Shown here: piece after piece, positions 41,504 to 50,347 of the stretch | How positions within the stretch are numbered: the stretch's first letter is position 1 | Layout of the letters: each line of letters begins with the position of its first letter | Origin: Cytophagales bacterium | GTDB taxonomy: Bacteria; Bacteroidota; Bacteroidia; Cytophagales; Cyclobacteriaceae | Reading direction: 5' to 3' | Length of the DNA: 64,000 nt | Assembly: GCA_025359125.1 (NCBI GenBank) | Contig: JANYHI010000078.1 | Coordinates: 62,001 to 126,000 of the forward strand | Position numbers and translations under genes: made by a program | Notes under the pieces: generated by a model | The model's input: the letters and a program-made list of their open reading frames with translations, nothing else | The model's database searches: none | What the model was told of the DNA's origin: nothing

Positions 41504-42213
41504 AATTTTATCATCACATAAATTACCGCGGGTACCGAAAATTGAAATTTGGTGAAATCACTTGATGAGTCGGCTTTTGTTGTTTGGGTTGTGAATCCAC
41601 CTTGGCCATTGGGAAAAGTATTTGTTGTATTATTTGCGGTAGAGATGGAGCCAGATCTATAATAATAATTTGATTCTGTGCCGAGTACAATTCTATTACT
41701 AATTAGAAAATTTAACGTGAACCGTGGACCAAATCCCCAGGAGGATGTGCTATTAGTAGTGTTAGATAACGATCTTGAAGAAGGATTATTGGGGTCAAAA
41801 ACTTGTGTTATGGTAGTCTCGTTTTTAAAATCATCGTGGGTAATGTCAAACCCCCAGCTCACTAACCATTTTTTTCCTAAGGTAGATTTTTTTTCAACTC
41901 CAATTCTGGCAGAGAGATTATTGATTTTAGTTTCTCTTTTGTTCGATGGATCTCCATCTGTGGTTTGATTTACCTGAAAACCTAAACCTGCTGTAAAACC
42001 CACACCGGTTTTGTTAGAGTTAGCCGCATAAGAGATTAGGTAAGGATTATCGATAGATGATGTCGAGTTGGTGAAGTTCAGAATCTGTCTTATTAATTGA
42101 TTTGCCTGAACGCCCAAGTACTTAGTGTACTTTTTGGTTTTTATAGAATCAACTTGCGAAAAACAAAACGTAGAAAAACAGAGGAGTACGATAATAAAAA
42201 TAAAGTTCTTCAT
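41500..42213 (-). CDS. outer-membrane beta-barrel protein, function unknown
   Basis: A 237-residue protein. A signal peptide (1-19, ending STFCFSQ) leads to a stretch of amphipathic strands with many Asn, Ser and Thr (TGVGFTAGLGFQVNQTTD, LVSWGFDITHDD, SSWGFGPRFTLNFLISN, IVLGTESNYYYRSGS), ending YVMIKF. This fits a small barrel. The ATG overlaps the stop of the di-heme peroxidase gene by one base (TAATG), so the pair is coupled. Confidence 0.7.
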   Translation of the reverse strand: MKNFIFIIVLLCFSTFCFSQVDSIKTKKYTKYLGVQANQLIRQILNFTNSTSSIDNPYLISYAANSNKTGVGFTAGLGFQVNQTTDGDPSNKRETKINNLSARIGVEKKSTLGKKWLVSWGFDITHDDFKNETTITQVFDPNNPSSRSLSNTTNSTSSWGFGPRFTLNFLISNRIVLGTESNYYYRSGSISTANNTTNTFPNGQGGFTTQTTKADSSSDFTKFQFSVPAVIYVMIKF

Positions 42214-43307
42214 TACTTGGTTTTGAATGGGCTTGCAAATTTCGGATCAGTTACCACCTGAAAATCTGTTAAGGTATTTAAGAAGGCAATGATGGCATTT
42301 TTCTCTGATTCTGAAATATCCATTCTTCTTACCTGGCCATTGGCATTCCTTAATCTGAGATCAAGATTTGGGTGAGAGGCAATGCTATTGCTGTAGTGAT
42401 CGATCACTTCATCTAGGGTTTCAAATCTTCCATCATGCATATACGGTGCAGTTAATGCAACATTACGAAGTGATGGAATCTTAAACTTGCCAACATCATT
42501 TGAGTTATGTGTTACTTTAGCTAATCCTTCGTCAGTATAAATTTCATTTAATCCGATGTTAGAGAAGCCTCCACCAATAAAGGCATACCCATTAGGATCT
42601 TCCACTCTATGACATGAATTGCAGTTATACTTCTCTACAAAAAGTCTTTTTCCATTCAATTCAAGAGCTGAAAGTTGGGCTCCACTTCCGAAAAAACTTT
42701 TATCAAGTTTTGTGTTTCGAGAGGTGATGCTCCTCAAAAACCACGCTAGCGCCTCAGATATTTTTTGTGCTGTTATTTCGTCTGAATCAAAAGCTTTTTT
42801 GAACAGCGGTTTATAATATGGAATTGATTTAAGTTTTTTAGCTAGCTCTTCAGTATCACTAATTCCCATTTCTATATGATTGAGAATGGGTCTAAGCACC
42901 ATAATGTTTAAATCATGCTCTCGCCCATCCCAAAATAATTTTTGAGATGAGGGAACCAAAGTAATGCCATTATTGACGTCCACTGCTAATCCAAAATTCA
43001 AATTTTGGATGGGCATAGAATTTCTTGCGGTAAGTTGATTATCAAACCCATGACTTAAGGCTGTATTATCGGCAAATCCATAAACCTGTTTGTGACAAGA
43101 GCCACACGAAACGGAGTTATTAACCGAAAGAGATTTATCATAGAATAATACCTTTCCTAGCTCAGGAAGATTATTGTTGATTCCTACAAAACCAAAGTAG
43201 TTAGCAGGATGTTCTGGTAAATCAAGAAATGTAGCTTGAAGTGAGGGCTCATCTTTTTTGCAAGAGAGTAAAATGCAGGCAACGACTATTACATATAGTG
43301 CTTTCAT
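42213..43307 (-). CDS. di-heme cytochrome c peroxidase (MauG/CcpA family)
   Basis: About 364 residues from ATG 43307, preferred because it gives a good lipobox (VVACILLSC, Cys16); the upstream GTG at 43352 adds 15 residues. Two c-type heme sites are present: Cys68-x-x-Cys71-His72 in SCGSCHKQVYG and Cys229-x-x-Cys232-His233 in NCNSCHRVED. The C-terminal MHDGRFETLDEVIDHY is also diagnostic. Members reduce H2O2 or modify proteins, in the periplasm. It is transcribed with the beta-barrel gene downstream. Confidence 0.92.
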   Translation of the reverse strand: MKALYVIVVACILLSCKKDEPSLQATFLDLPEHPANYFGFVGINNNLPELGKVLFYDKSLSVNNSVSCGSCHKQVYGFADNTALSHGFDNQLTARNSMPIQNLNFGLAVDVNNGITLVPSSQKLFWDGREHDLNIMVLRPILNHIEMGISDTEELAKKLKSIPYYKPLFKKAFDSDEITAQKISEALAWFLRSITSRNTKLDKSFFGSGAQLSALELNGKRLFVEKYNCNSCHRVEDPNGYAFIGGGFSNIGLNEIYTDEGLAKVTHNSNDVGKFKIPSLRNVALTAPYMHDGRFETLDEVIDHYSNSIASHPNLDLRLRNANGQVRRMDISESEKNAIIAFLNTLTDFQVVTDPKFASPFKTK

Positions 43308-43319
43308 ACGTTGAAGGTA

Positions 43320-43358
43320 ATAAAAAAAGGGTATACTAATTAGTAAGTACACCCTTTA
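43320..43358 (-). terminator. terminator between asd and the peroxidase gene
   Basis: AAAGGGT (43326-43332) pairs with ACCCTTT (43351-43357), extended inward to about 12 base pairs with one mismatch. On the minus strand it is followed by seven T. It ends the asd transcript. Confidence 0.85.
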
Positions 43359-43379
43359 TCTTTTCTGTAAGAATACTTA

Positions 43380-44375
43380 TTAGCTAACCACGCTCTTTTC
43401 AATCAAAAATTCGGCAATCTGCACTGCGTTGGTGGCAGCTCCTTTACGCAAATTGTCAGACACTATCCACATGTTTAATGTATTTGGTTGAGATTCATCT
43501 CTGCGCAAACGGCCTACAAACACCTCATCTTTGCCGTGTGAGGTAATGGGCATTGGGTAAACGTTGTTTTTTACATCGTCTTGCACAATCACACCAGGGG
43601 CGTCTTCCAAAATGTTACGAACATCCTTCAAATCGAAATCAGAATAAAACTCCACATTCACGGCTTCAGAGTGGCCTCCAATGGTAGGTATTCTAACCGT
43701 GGTACTGGTTACACCAATGGTTTGATCGTTTAAAATTTTACGCGTCTCATGCACCATCTTCATTTCTTCTTTGGTGTAACCGTTATCCATAAACGAGTCG
43801 ATATGTGGCAACGCATTCATGTCAATTTTATGCGGATAAACTTTCATGCCGTTGGTAATGCCTTGACGTTCTTCCATCATTTGTTGCACTGCGTCTTTGC
43901 CGGTGCCCGTAACAGATTGATAGGTAGAAACTACAATGCGTTTGATTTTATATTTGGTATGAAGCGGAGCTAGGGCCAACACCATTTGAATGGTAGAGCA
44001 ATTTGGGTTAGCAATAATCTTATCTCCCGGCTCAATTGCATTTCCGTTGATTTCGGGTACGATTAATTTTTTGGTTGGATCCATTCTCCAGGCCGAGGAA
44101 TTATCAATAACTACCGTTCCTTTCTCTGCAAATTTCGGAGCCCACTCCAAAGATGTATTTCCGCCTGCAGAAAAAATTGCAAAGTCAGCTGCTAGTGCAA
44201 CGGCTTGTTCCATACCTATAATCGTATAATCACTTCCCTTAAACTTTATCTTTTGCCCTACCGATTTGGCAGAAGCCACCAAATACAATTCATCAAATTC
44301 AACTTGGCGCTCTTCCAGTACCTTTAATATTTCTTGACCTACTAAGCCCGTGGCTCCCACTACTGCAATTTTCAT
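43380..44375 (-). CDS. asd: aspartate-semialdehyde dehydrogenase
   Basis: About 331 residues from the ATG at 44375; a TTG at 44408 would add a poor leader. It makes aspartate-semialdehyde from aspartyl phosphate for lysine, DAP, threonine and methionine synthesis. The NADP motif VGATGLVGQEIL is at the start, the catalytic Cys126 in ANPNCSTIQMVLAL, the substrate site in RIPTIGGHSEAVNVEF, and the late DNLRKGAATNAVQIAE. A TATTTTTG box lies upstream (44406-44413 on the minus strand), close to a similar box for the divergent gene. Confidence 0.97.
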   Translation of the reverse strand: MKIAVVGATGLVGQEILKVLEERQVEFDELYLVASAKSVGQKIKFKGSDYTIIGMEQAVALAADFAIFSAGGNTSLEWAPKFAEKGTVVIDNSSAWRMDPTKKLIVPEINGNAIEPGDKIIANPNCSTIQMVLALAPLHTKYKIKRIVVSTYQSVTGTGKDAVQQMMEERQGITNGMKVYPHKIDMNALPHIDSFMDNGYTKEEMKMVHETRKILNDQTIGVTSTTVRIPTIGGHSEAVNVEFYSDFDLKDVRNILEDAPGVIVQDDVKNNVYPMPITSHGKDEVFVGRLRRDESQPNTLNMWIVSDNLRKGAATNAVQIAEFLIEKSVVS

Positions 44376-44429
44376 TTTGTTAGCTTTATAAATTTTTAAG
44401 AATAACAAAAATACTATTTTTGATTTACG

Positions 44430-47009
44430 ATGAAGTTATTTGCTACAATAGGTTTTGTGTTTTTTTCTGCACTCGTTTGTAGCGGGCAATTGGTTGATGA
44501 CTTTTCCGATGGCGATTTTACTAACAATCCAATATGGACACCAGACCTACCTACCAATTGGTTGGTAGCAAATAGTCAGCTCAGATCGAATTCAGCAGTA
44601 GCTAGTTCCACCTTTTCAATTAGCACACCATCCGCACAAGCGATAAATGCTCAATGGGAATTTTATGTAAATCTTCAATTCAATACATCGAGTGCCAACT
44701 TCGTAGATATTTACTTGACATCTTCTGCAGCGAATATGGCAAACGCTAACGGATATTTTGTACGGATCGGGGGCACGCCAGATGAAATAAGTTTATATAA
44801 GAGTACTACAGGTGTTGCTGCCATTTTGATTAATGGAATAGATGGCATTACCAACACGTCTAATAATAAATTGAAAATTAAAATCACTCGAGATTTTAAC
44901 GGACTGTGGGCCTTGCAGCGAGATGTTTCGGGAACAGGAAATACGTACGTTACCGAGGGAACAGTATCGGACAATTCATTCAGTACAAGTTCGTTTTTCG
45001 GGATTCGAATAACCCAGTCAACTGCAAGCTTTTTCAACAAGCATTTCTTTGATGATTTTTACGTGGGTAATATTATTTTAGATACTGCTCCGCCCGTTCT
45101 AAATTCTATATCGGTAATTTCTTACACCGAACTTGATTTGCTGTTCAATGAAAATCTAGACCCAACTTCTTCTCAGCTTGTTTCAAACTATTCTGCTAAC
45201 AATACATTGGGTAATCCCGCGACAGCGGTCTTACAACCCGATAAAAAAACAGTACGGTTGACCTTCACAAAATCATTTGCCAACGGCATTCAAAATCAAC
45301 TTACCCTTTCGGGGATTAAAGATTTATTGGGAAATGCTATGAGCCGTATCAATCAAAATTTTTTATTTTTTCAAGCAGTGCCTACTGTCAAAAAGGATAT
45401 TATCATAACAGAAATTTTTGCTGATCCTTCTCCGCAAATTGGGTTACCCGATGCCGAATTTATCGAAGTATTCAATCGAAGTAAAAATGCGATTGATTTA
45501 GCAAACTGGAAATTATCGGATGGAAGCTCTACTGGCATCTTCACTTCTCAAATTATTTTACCGAATGAGTACTGGATTGTTACTGCTGCTGCTTCCATTT
45601 CAAAATTTGCATCGTTTAAGAATGTGATTGGTCTTACCAATTTTCCAACTTTAAACAATGATGGAGACGCATTAACACTCAGTACTACCCAAACTATTGA
45701 CTCCGTTAAATATCAATTGACTTGGTACCAAGATGAAGACAAACAAAATGGAGGGTGGTCATTAGAATTAATTGATACTGAAAATAGTTGCGGAGAGGCT
45801 AATAATTGGATTGCGTCAAATGACACTAAGGGAGGAACTCCAGGGAAACAGAATTCTGTAGCCGCTAATAAGCCAGATCTTTCTGGTCCGAAATTAATAA
45901 CCATTGTTGCTCAACCTAATCAGTTAGTTCTTGGGTTTGATGAAAAACTTGAGCAACCGCTGGGGAGCGTTTCCTTTGAAATTTCCCCTACACTCTTGAT
46001 TTCAAAATTCTATTTTAATAATCAGGCACTCACAGAAATTAAAATCGAATTAAATCAATCGTTAGTAACTCGGCAGCTATATTCAGTTCAGGTTATGAAT
46101 TTGCGAGATTGTGCGGGTAACTTAATTCAATCAGCATTCAATCAACTACAGTTTGCTCTTCCCGAGCCAGCAGATAGTTTAGATATTATCATTAATGAAA
46201 TATTATTTAATCCTCGCCCTTCGGGGGTGGATTTTGTAGAGGTGTTTAATAAATCTTCTAAATATATTAACCTTAAAAATTTTGGCATTTCTAATGTTGA
46301 GAATAAACAATTCAAAGATCTGAAATTGATTTCTGGTGATCTCATTATTAAGCCATCTTCTTTTATTGCATTTACTTCAGACACATTTGCTCTTAAAACT
46401 CAATATTTAAGTGGCGAGCAGAAGAATTTTTATCAGATGCCATTGCCTTCTTTTAATGATGACGCAGGCTCCGTTGCGTTGGTTAGCAATCAGCAAAAAA
46501 TTATTGACTATTTCGAATATTCAGCTAGTCTTCATTCACCACTTTTAAAGGATAAAGAGGGTGTTTCTCTCGAGCGTATTTCTGTGGCTCAGAGCAGTAA
46601 CGAGCCCTCAAATTGGAAGTCTGCATCGTCAATGGCTGGATTTGCAACGCCTGGGTATCTGAATTCCAACTCTCGGCCAGAATCTGTGCCTGCTCACAAG
46701 CCCGTATTTGTAGAACCCGAAATATTTTCGCCTCAAAGGCTCGGCCTCGATTTTTCTAAGATCAACTACCGGTTTGACCAACCCGGATTTATTGCCAATG
46801 TGAAAATTCTTGACACACAGGGCAGACTTATTAAAACGTTGGCCGTAAACGAAACACTAGGCTTTGAAGGCTTTTTGCGATGGGATGGCGACCGAGATGA
46901 TGGCAATCAGGCACGTTTAGGGTATTATTTGGTCTGGTTTGAGGTTTTTGATCTAACGGGCATCGTCAAAACCTATCGCGAAAGAATTGTACTAGCTGGC
47001 GGGAATTAA
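44430..47009 (+). CDS. secreted lamin-tail domain protein
   Basis: An 859-residue protein with a signal peptide (1-19, ending LVCSGQ). A concanavalin-like N-terminal domain (about 20-215) is followed by a Big/FN3-like segment (PPVLNSISVISYTELDLLF). Two lamin-tail domains begin at DIIITEIFADPSPQ (about 325) and DIIINEILFNPRPSG (about 585). The last 90 residues (VKILDTQGRLIKTL, RLGYYLVWFEVFD) form a FlgD-like Ig domain that often closes T9SS-linked proteins. Such proteins are cell-surface components in Cytophagales; the ligand is unknown. Confidence 0.85.
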   Translation: MKLFATIGFVFFSALVCSGQLVDDFSDGDFTNNPIWTPDLPTNWLVANSQLRSNSAVASSTFSISTPSAQAINAQWEFYVNLQFNTSSANFVDIYLTSSAANMANANGYFVRIGGTPDEISLYKSTTGVAAILINGIDGITNTSNNKLKIKITRDFNGLWALQRDVSGTGNTYVTEGTVSDNSFSTSSFFGIRITQSTASFFNKHFFDDFYVGNIILDTAPPVLNSISVISYTELDLLFNENLDPTSSQLVSNYSANNTLGNPATAVLQPDKKTVRLTFTKSFANGIQNQLTLSGIKDLLGNAMSRINQNFLFFQAVPTVKKDIIITEIFADPSPQIGLPDAEFIEVFNRSKNAIDLANWKLSDGSSTGIFTSQIILPNEYWIVTAAASISKFASFKNVIGLTNFPTLNNDGDALTLSTTQTIDSVKYQLTWYQDEDKQNGGWSLELIDTENSCGEANNWIASNDTKGGTPGKQNSVAANKPDLSGPKLITIVAQPNQLVLGFDEKLEQPLGSVSFEISPTLLISKFYFNNQALTEIKIELNQSLVTRQLYSVQVMNLRDCAGNLIQSAFNQLQFALPEPADSLDIIINEILFNPRPSGVDFVEVFNKSSKYINLKNFGISNVENKQFKDLKLISGDLIIKPSSFIAFTSDTFALKTQYLSGEQKNFYQMPLPSFNDDAGSVALVSNQQKIIDYFEYSASLHSPLLKDKEGVSLERISVAQSSNEPSNWKSASSMAGFATPGYLNSNSRPESVPAHKPVFVEPEIFSPQRLGLDFSKINYRFDQPGFIANVKILDTQGRLIKTLAVNETLGFEGFLRWDGDRDDGNQARLGYYLVWFEVFDLTGIVKTYRERIVLAGGN

Positions 47010-47022
47010 TTCTATTAGATTT

Positions 47023-47051
47023 TTTGTTTCACAACCTAGCCCGTATTTTTG
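47023..47051 (+). promoter_or_regulatory. Bacteroidota-type promoter for the DksA-like gene
   Basis: TTTG (47023-47026), 17 bases, TATTTTTG (47044-47051) agrees fully with the -33 / -7 consensus. The start of transcription would be near 47056, giving a leader of about 35 bases before the ATG at 47091. Confidence 0.6.
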
Positions 47052-47090
47052 CCCATTCTTTTTTAAACCCTTGACTTAAAGGACTTTCTT

Positions 47091-47891
47091 ATGGCCAAAA
47101 CAACCAAGAAAAAAATAACTAAACCTGCAAAGAAGTCGGCACCAAAGGCAAAGCCTGCTGCGAAAGCCAAGAAGGCTGCGAAGGCAAAACCAGCACCAAA
47201 AGCATCCGCTAAGAAGACTGCTTCTGCAAAGAAGGTTGCCTCTGTTAAAAAAGTGGCTAAAAAAGTTGTTGCCAAGGCTGCTCCCGTAAAGGAGAAAAAA
47301 ATAAAAGAGGTACCCAAGAAAGAGAAAGTAGCGGTAGTTAAAAAACAGCCAGTAGAAAAGGCCGCAAAAAAAATTAATAATCCTGAAGAGGTAAGAGCGC
47401 ATAAGCCAGCAGCGGCTCCTCTAAAATTATCTCCTTCTCAACTGAATATTTTCCCCATCATCAGCCAGCGCCCTATTGCACACCCCCAAACTAAATCAGC
47501 TTCTAATAGCGATGACAAAACACGTTATAGCGATGATGAGCTGAAAGAATTTGAAGTGATGATCATTGCTAAGTTAGACAAGGCGAAAGGAGAATTTAAA
47601 GTTTTGAAAGATACCCTTACCCGCACCAACGATGCGGGAACAGACAGTACTTCGGGTGGGAACACAAAAGTATTAGAAGATGGCGCTGAAACTGCAGAGA
47701 AAGAAAATCTTAGCCAGTTAGCTGCCCGCCAGTTAAAATATATTACCAATTTAGAAAATGCATTGGTTCGCATTAAAAACGGAACCTATGGCATTTGTTC
47801 TGTAACAGGCAAATTGATTTCTAAAGAAAGATTGATTGCTGTGCCGCATACTACGCAGTCAATCGAAGCAAAAATGATGAGGCAAGATTGA
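47091..47891 (+). CDS. DksA/TraR-like protein with histone-like lysine-rich N-terminus
   Basis: A 266-residue protein. Residues 1-95 are almost entirely Lys, Ala, Pro and Val (KKITKPAKKSAPKAKPAAKA), as in histone H1-like tails. The C-terminal half (about 145-266) is a DksA/TraR fold with a coiled coil (DDELKEFEVMIIAKL) and a region equal to the zinc finger, YGICSVTGKLISKERLIAVP. Only the first Cys remains; the other three zinc ligands are missing. This degenerate finger is common in Bacteroidota. RNA polymerase contact and DNA binding are inferred. Confidence 0.85.
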   Translation: MAKTTKKKITKPAKKSAPKAKPAAKAKKAAKAKPAPKASAKKTASAKKVASVKKVAKKVVAKAAPVKEKKIKEVPKKEKVAVVKKQPVEKAAKKINNPEEVRAHKPAAAPLKLSPSQLNIFPIISQRPIAHPQTKSASNSDDKTRYSDDELKEFEVMIIAKLDKAKGEFKVLKDTLTRTNDAGTDSTSGGNTKVLEDGAETAEKENLSQLAARQLKYITNLENALVRIKNGTYGICSVTGKLISKERLIAVPHTTQSIEAKMMRQD

Positions 47892-47927
47892 TCAATAGCT
47901 TATAAATCGTATTTCGTAAATTAAAGA

Positions 47928-48491
47928 ATGGACTTTCTACAAAATCATATTGAAGCATTAATATTTTGCTCACCTACGGCTACTAAAATTGCTGACTTGA
48001 AAGCGTGCCTTTCAGAAATGTTTAATGCCGAGGTGCCAGAGGCAGATATTGAAGGAGCCATTGCGAAATTGGAAGCAAAATTTACGAACGATGAATTTGC
48101 CTTTCAACTTTATAAAGCAGCAGGTGGCTATCAATTTTTAACTAAGCCTGCATACCAAGCGAGTATTGGAATTATGTTGAAGCAACAATCTAAAAAAAGA
48201 TTGTCTACTTCGGCCATGGAAACATTATCGATTATTGCCTACAAGCAGCCGCTCTCTAAAACAGAAGTTGAAAATATACGTGGTGTAAATTGTGATTACG
48301 CTATGCAAAAACTATTGGATAAGGGGCTGATTGAAATACAAGGTAAAGCAGAAACAATTGGCCGCCCAATACTATACGGAACAAGCCCAAAGTTTATGGA
48401 ATACTTCGGCATCAACGACATAACAGAACTGCCAACTCCAAAAGATTTTACCAGTGAAGTGAATACCATTGGAGAAACTCCAGAGAACTAA
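47928..48491 (+). CDS. scpB: segregation and condensation protein B
   Basis: A 187-residue protein of two winged-helix domains. It starts DFLQNHIEALIFCSPTAT and contains the diagnostic RLSTSAMETLSIIAYKQPLS and VENIRGVNCDYAMQKLLDKGL, then GRPILYGTSPKFMEYFGI. ScpB dimers join ScpA and SMC in the condensin complex on the chromosome. scpA is not in this window. The gene lies between the DksA-like and pseudouridine synthase genes, in the same direction. Confidence 0.96.
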   Translation: MDFLQNHIEALIFCSPTATKIADLKACLSEMFNAEVPEADIEGAIAKLEAKFTNDEFAFQLYKAAGGYQFLTKPAYQASIGIMLKQQSKKRLSTSAMETLSIIAYKQPLSKTEVENIRGVNCDYAMQKLLDKGLIEIQGKAETIGRPILYGTSPKFMEYFGINDITELPTPKDFTSEVNTIGETPEN

Positions 48492-48597
48492 TTTTTTTCA
48501 GGCTAGTGCAGCCATTAGCCAATGACATTACTACTTCTTAACTTTAACAAACACCATTGGTCAATCCGTACATTGGCTAATTGAATCATTATTACTT

Positions 48598-50199
48598 ATG
48601 GCCAAACCAGAAAAATCTTCCCGCAAAGGGAAAACATCATTCGGAAAGAGAACCGATGCAGAAAATTCTTTCCGCAACAGAAAACGAGATGAAAAACGTT
48701 TTGATTCCGAACGCCCTAAAAAATCATTTGGAAGCAGAGACGAAAAACCTAAAAGTTTTGGAGCTACCAAGCCTAGCCGATTTGGCAATTCAGAGGGAGG
48801 TGAGAAAAGACCCTACGGCAAAAGAGATGATTCATCTTCCGACAGACCGAAAAGATTCTCAAAACCATTTGAAAAAAGAGAGGGAGCAGATAGATCATTT
48901 AACAAACCAAGCTCAAGACCTTTTGGAGAAAGCCGTTCATTCGATGCAGGCTCAGAAAGACCTAAGCGTTTTACGAAAGGACCATTTGTGAAGGGAGATA
49001 GAGACGATAAAAGACCTTTTAACAAAGACAACGATCGATTTAATTCAGAGAGACCTAAGCGATTCTCTAAAGATGGAGAGGACAAAGCTTCTTTCAGAAA
49101 AGAGCCTCGCTCATTCAGCTCTGGCGAACCAAAGAAATTCTCTAAGCCTTATCCGCGCAAAGATGATGACAAGCCTTTTAGAAGAGACGCACGCACAGAT
49201 TCTGATGCTAAACCATTTGAAAAAAGAGAAGGCCGTAGTGAAAGACCTTTTGGTGCGCGCCCCGATGCTGGTTCAAGATCTTTTGATAAAAGAGGTAGTA
49301 GAGATGAAAAACCTTTTGAAAGAAGTAGCCGCCCGTTTGATTCAAGCGAAGAGAGGCCAAAGAAATTTTCGCGCGCTGATGTAGTTAAAAAAACGAATAA
49401 AGGTGACGAGCGTAAATCATTTGTTGAATCGAAGTTGGCGGCATCGGAAGGACAAGCACGCCCGGAATACAAAGAGAAGCCAAAAGAGGAAGGCTCGTTG
49501 ATAAGGCTTAATCGATTTATGGCTAATAGCGGAGTTGGTAGCAGAAGAGACGCTGATGAATTTATTAAAATGGGATTGGTAACGGTTAACGGAGTTACTA
49601 TTACTGAAATGGGTCACAAAGTGAAAATCACGGATGATGTTCGCTATGAAGGGAAAAGATTGAAAGCAGAAAAACCTGTTTATATTTTATTAAATAAGCC
49701 CAAGGGATTTATTACAACAACAGATGATCCGCAAGAAAGAAATACGGTAATGAATTTAGTAGCCAATGCTGGTAAAGAAAGAATTTACCCAGTTGGCAGA
49801 TTAGATAGAAACACCACAGGATTATTGTTGCTTACAAATGATGGAGAACTTGCGGATAAGCTTACGCACCCATCTTACAAAGCCAAGAAGATTTATAAGG
49901 CAGAGTTAGACAAGCCCATTACGAAAGCTGATTTTCAAAAAATTCAAGAAGGTGTTTACTTGGAAGAAGGCCGAGCTATTGTAGATGACTTAGCCATGGT
50001 AAATGAGATGACGGTAGGAATTGAATTGCACATTGGCTGGAATAGAATCGTAAGAAGAATTTTTGAATCACTGGGCTATGAAGTGTTGAAACTTGATCGC
50101 GTTGTTTATGCCGGTCTTGATAAAAAAGATTTAGGCCGGGGTCAGTGGCGATTCTTAAAACCAGAAGAGGTTGTAAAGCTCAAACATTTTGGTTCTTAA
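48598..50199 (+). CDS. pseudouridine synthase (RluB/RsuA family) with long disordered basic extension
   Basis: A 533-residue protein. Residues 1-300 are low-complexity and very rich in Arg, Lys, Phe, Asp and Ser, with repeated RPK(R/K)FSK-like units. The enzyme proper starts near 302: an S4 RNA-binding domain (IRLNRFMANSGVGSRRDADE), then a RsuA/RluB catalytic domain with the nucleophile Asp403 in VGRLDRNTTGLLLLTND and the later GWNRIVRRIFESLGY. It converts uridine in ribosomal RNA to pseudouridine. The extension, longer than the enzyme core, is probably RNA-binding. Confidence 0.94.
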   Translation: MAKPEKSSRKGKTSFGKRTDAENSFRNRKRDEKRFDSERPKKSFGSRDEKPKSFGATKPSRFGNSEGGEKRPYGKRDDSSSDRPKRFSKPFEKREGADRSFNKPSSRPFGESRSFDAGSERPKRFTKGPFVKGDRDDKRPFNKDNDRFNSERPKRFSKDGEDKASFRKEPRSFSSGEPKKFSKPYPRKDDDKPFRRDARTDSDAKPFEKREGRSERPFGARPDAGSRSFDKRGSRDEKPFERSSRPFDSSEERPKKFSRADVVKKTNKGDERKSFVESKLAASEGQARPEYKEKPKEEGSLIRLNRFMANSGVGSRRDADEFIKMGLVTVNGVTITEMGHKVKITDDVRYEGKRLKAEKPVYILLNKPKGFITTTDDPQERNTVMNLVANAGKERIYPVGRLDRNTTGLLLLTNDGELADKLTHPSYKAKKIYKAELDKPITKADFQKIQEGVYLEEGRAIVDDLAMVNEMTVGIELHIGWNRIVRRIFESLGYEVLKLDRVVYAGLDKKDLGRGQWRFLKPEEVVKLKHFGS

Positions 50200-50347
50200 A
50201 ATTTAGTTTTGAAACAAATCATTTAGTTAGATTAGTTTGTAGAACATTTTATAGTACTTTTTGATAAGTGAATAGCTTAAAAGATTGCTACTTTTTTAGT
50301 ATGTGAAATTCACTTTGATTTAATTCTACCGCAAATTCAAAAATGCA

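Noticed and set aside
48581-49384. Overlapping plus-strand frames of 103-136 codons inside the pseudouridine synthase arm
   Set aside because: They are alternative frames of a low-complexity Arg/Lys-rich region that stays open in several frames; the main frame continues into the S4 and catalytic domains.
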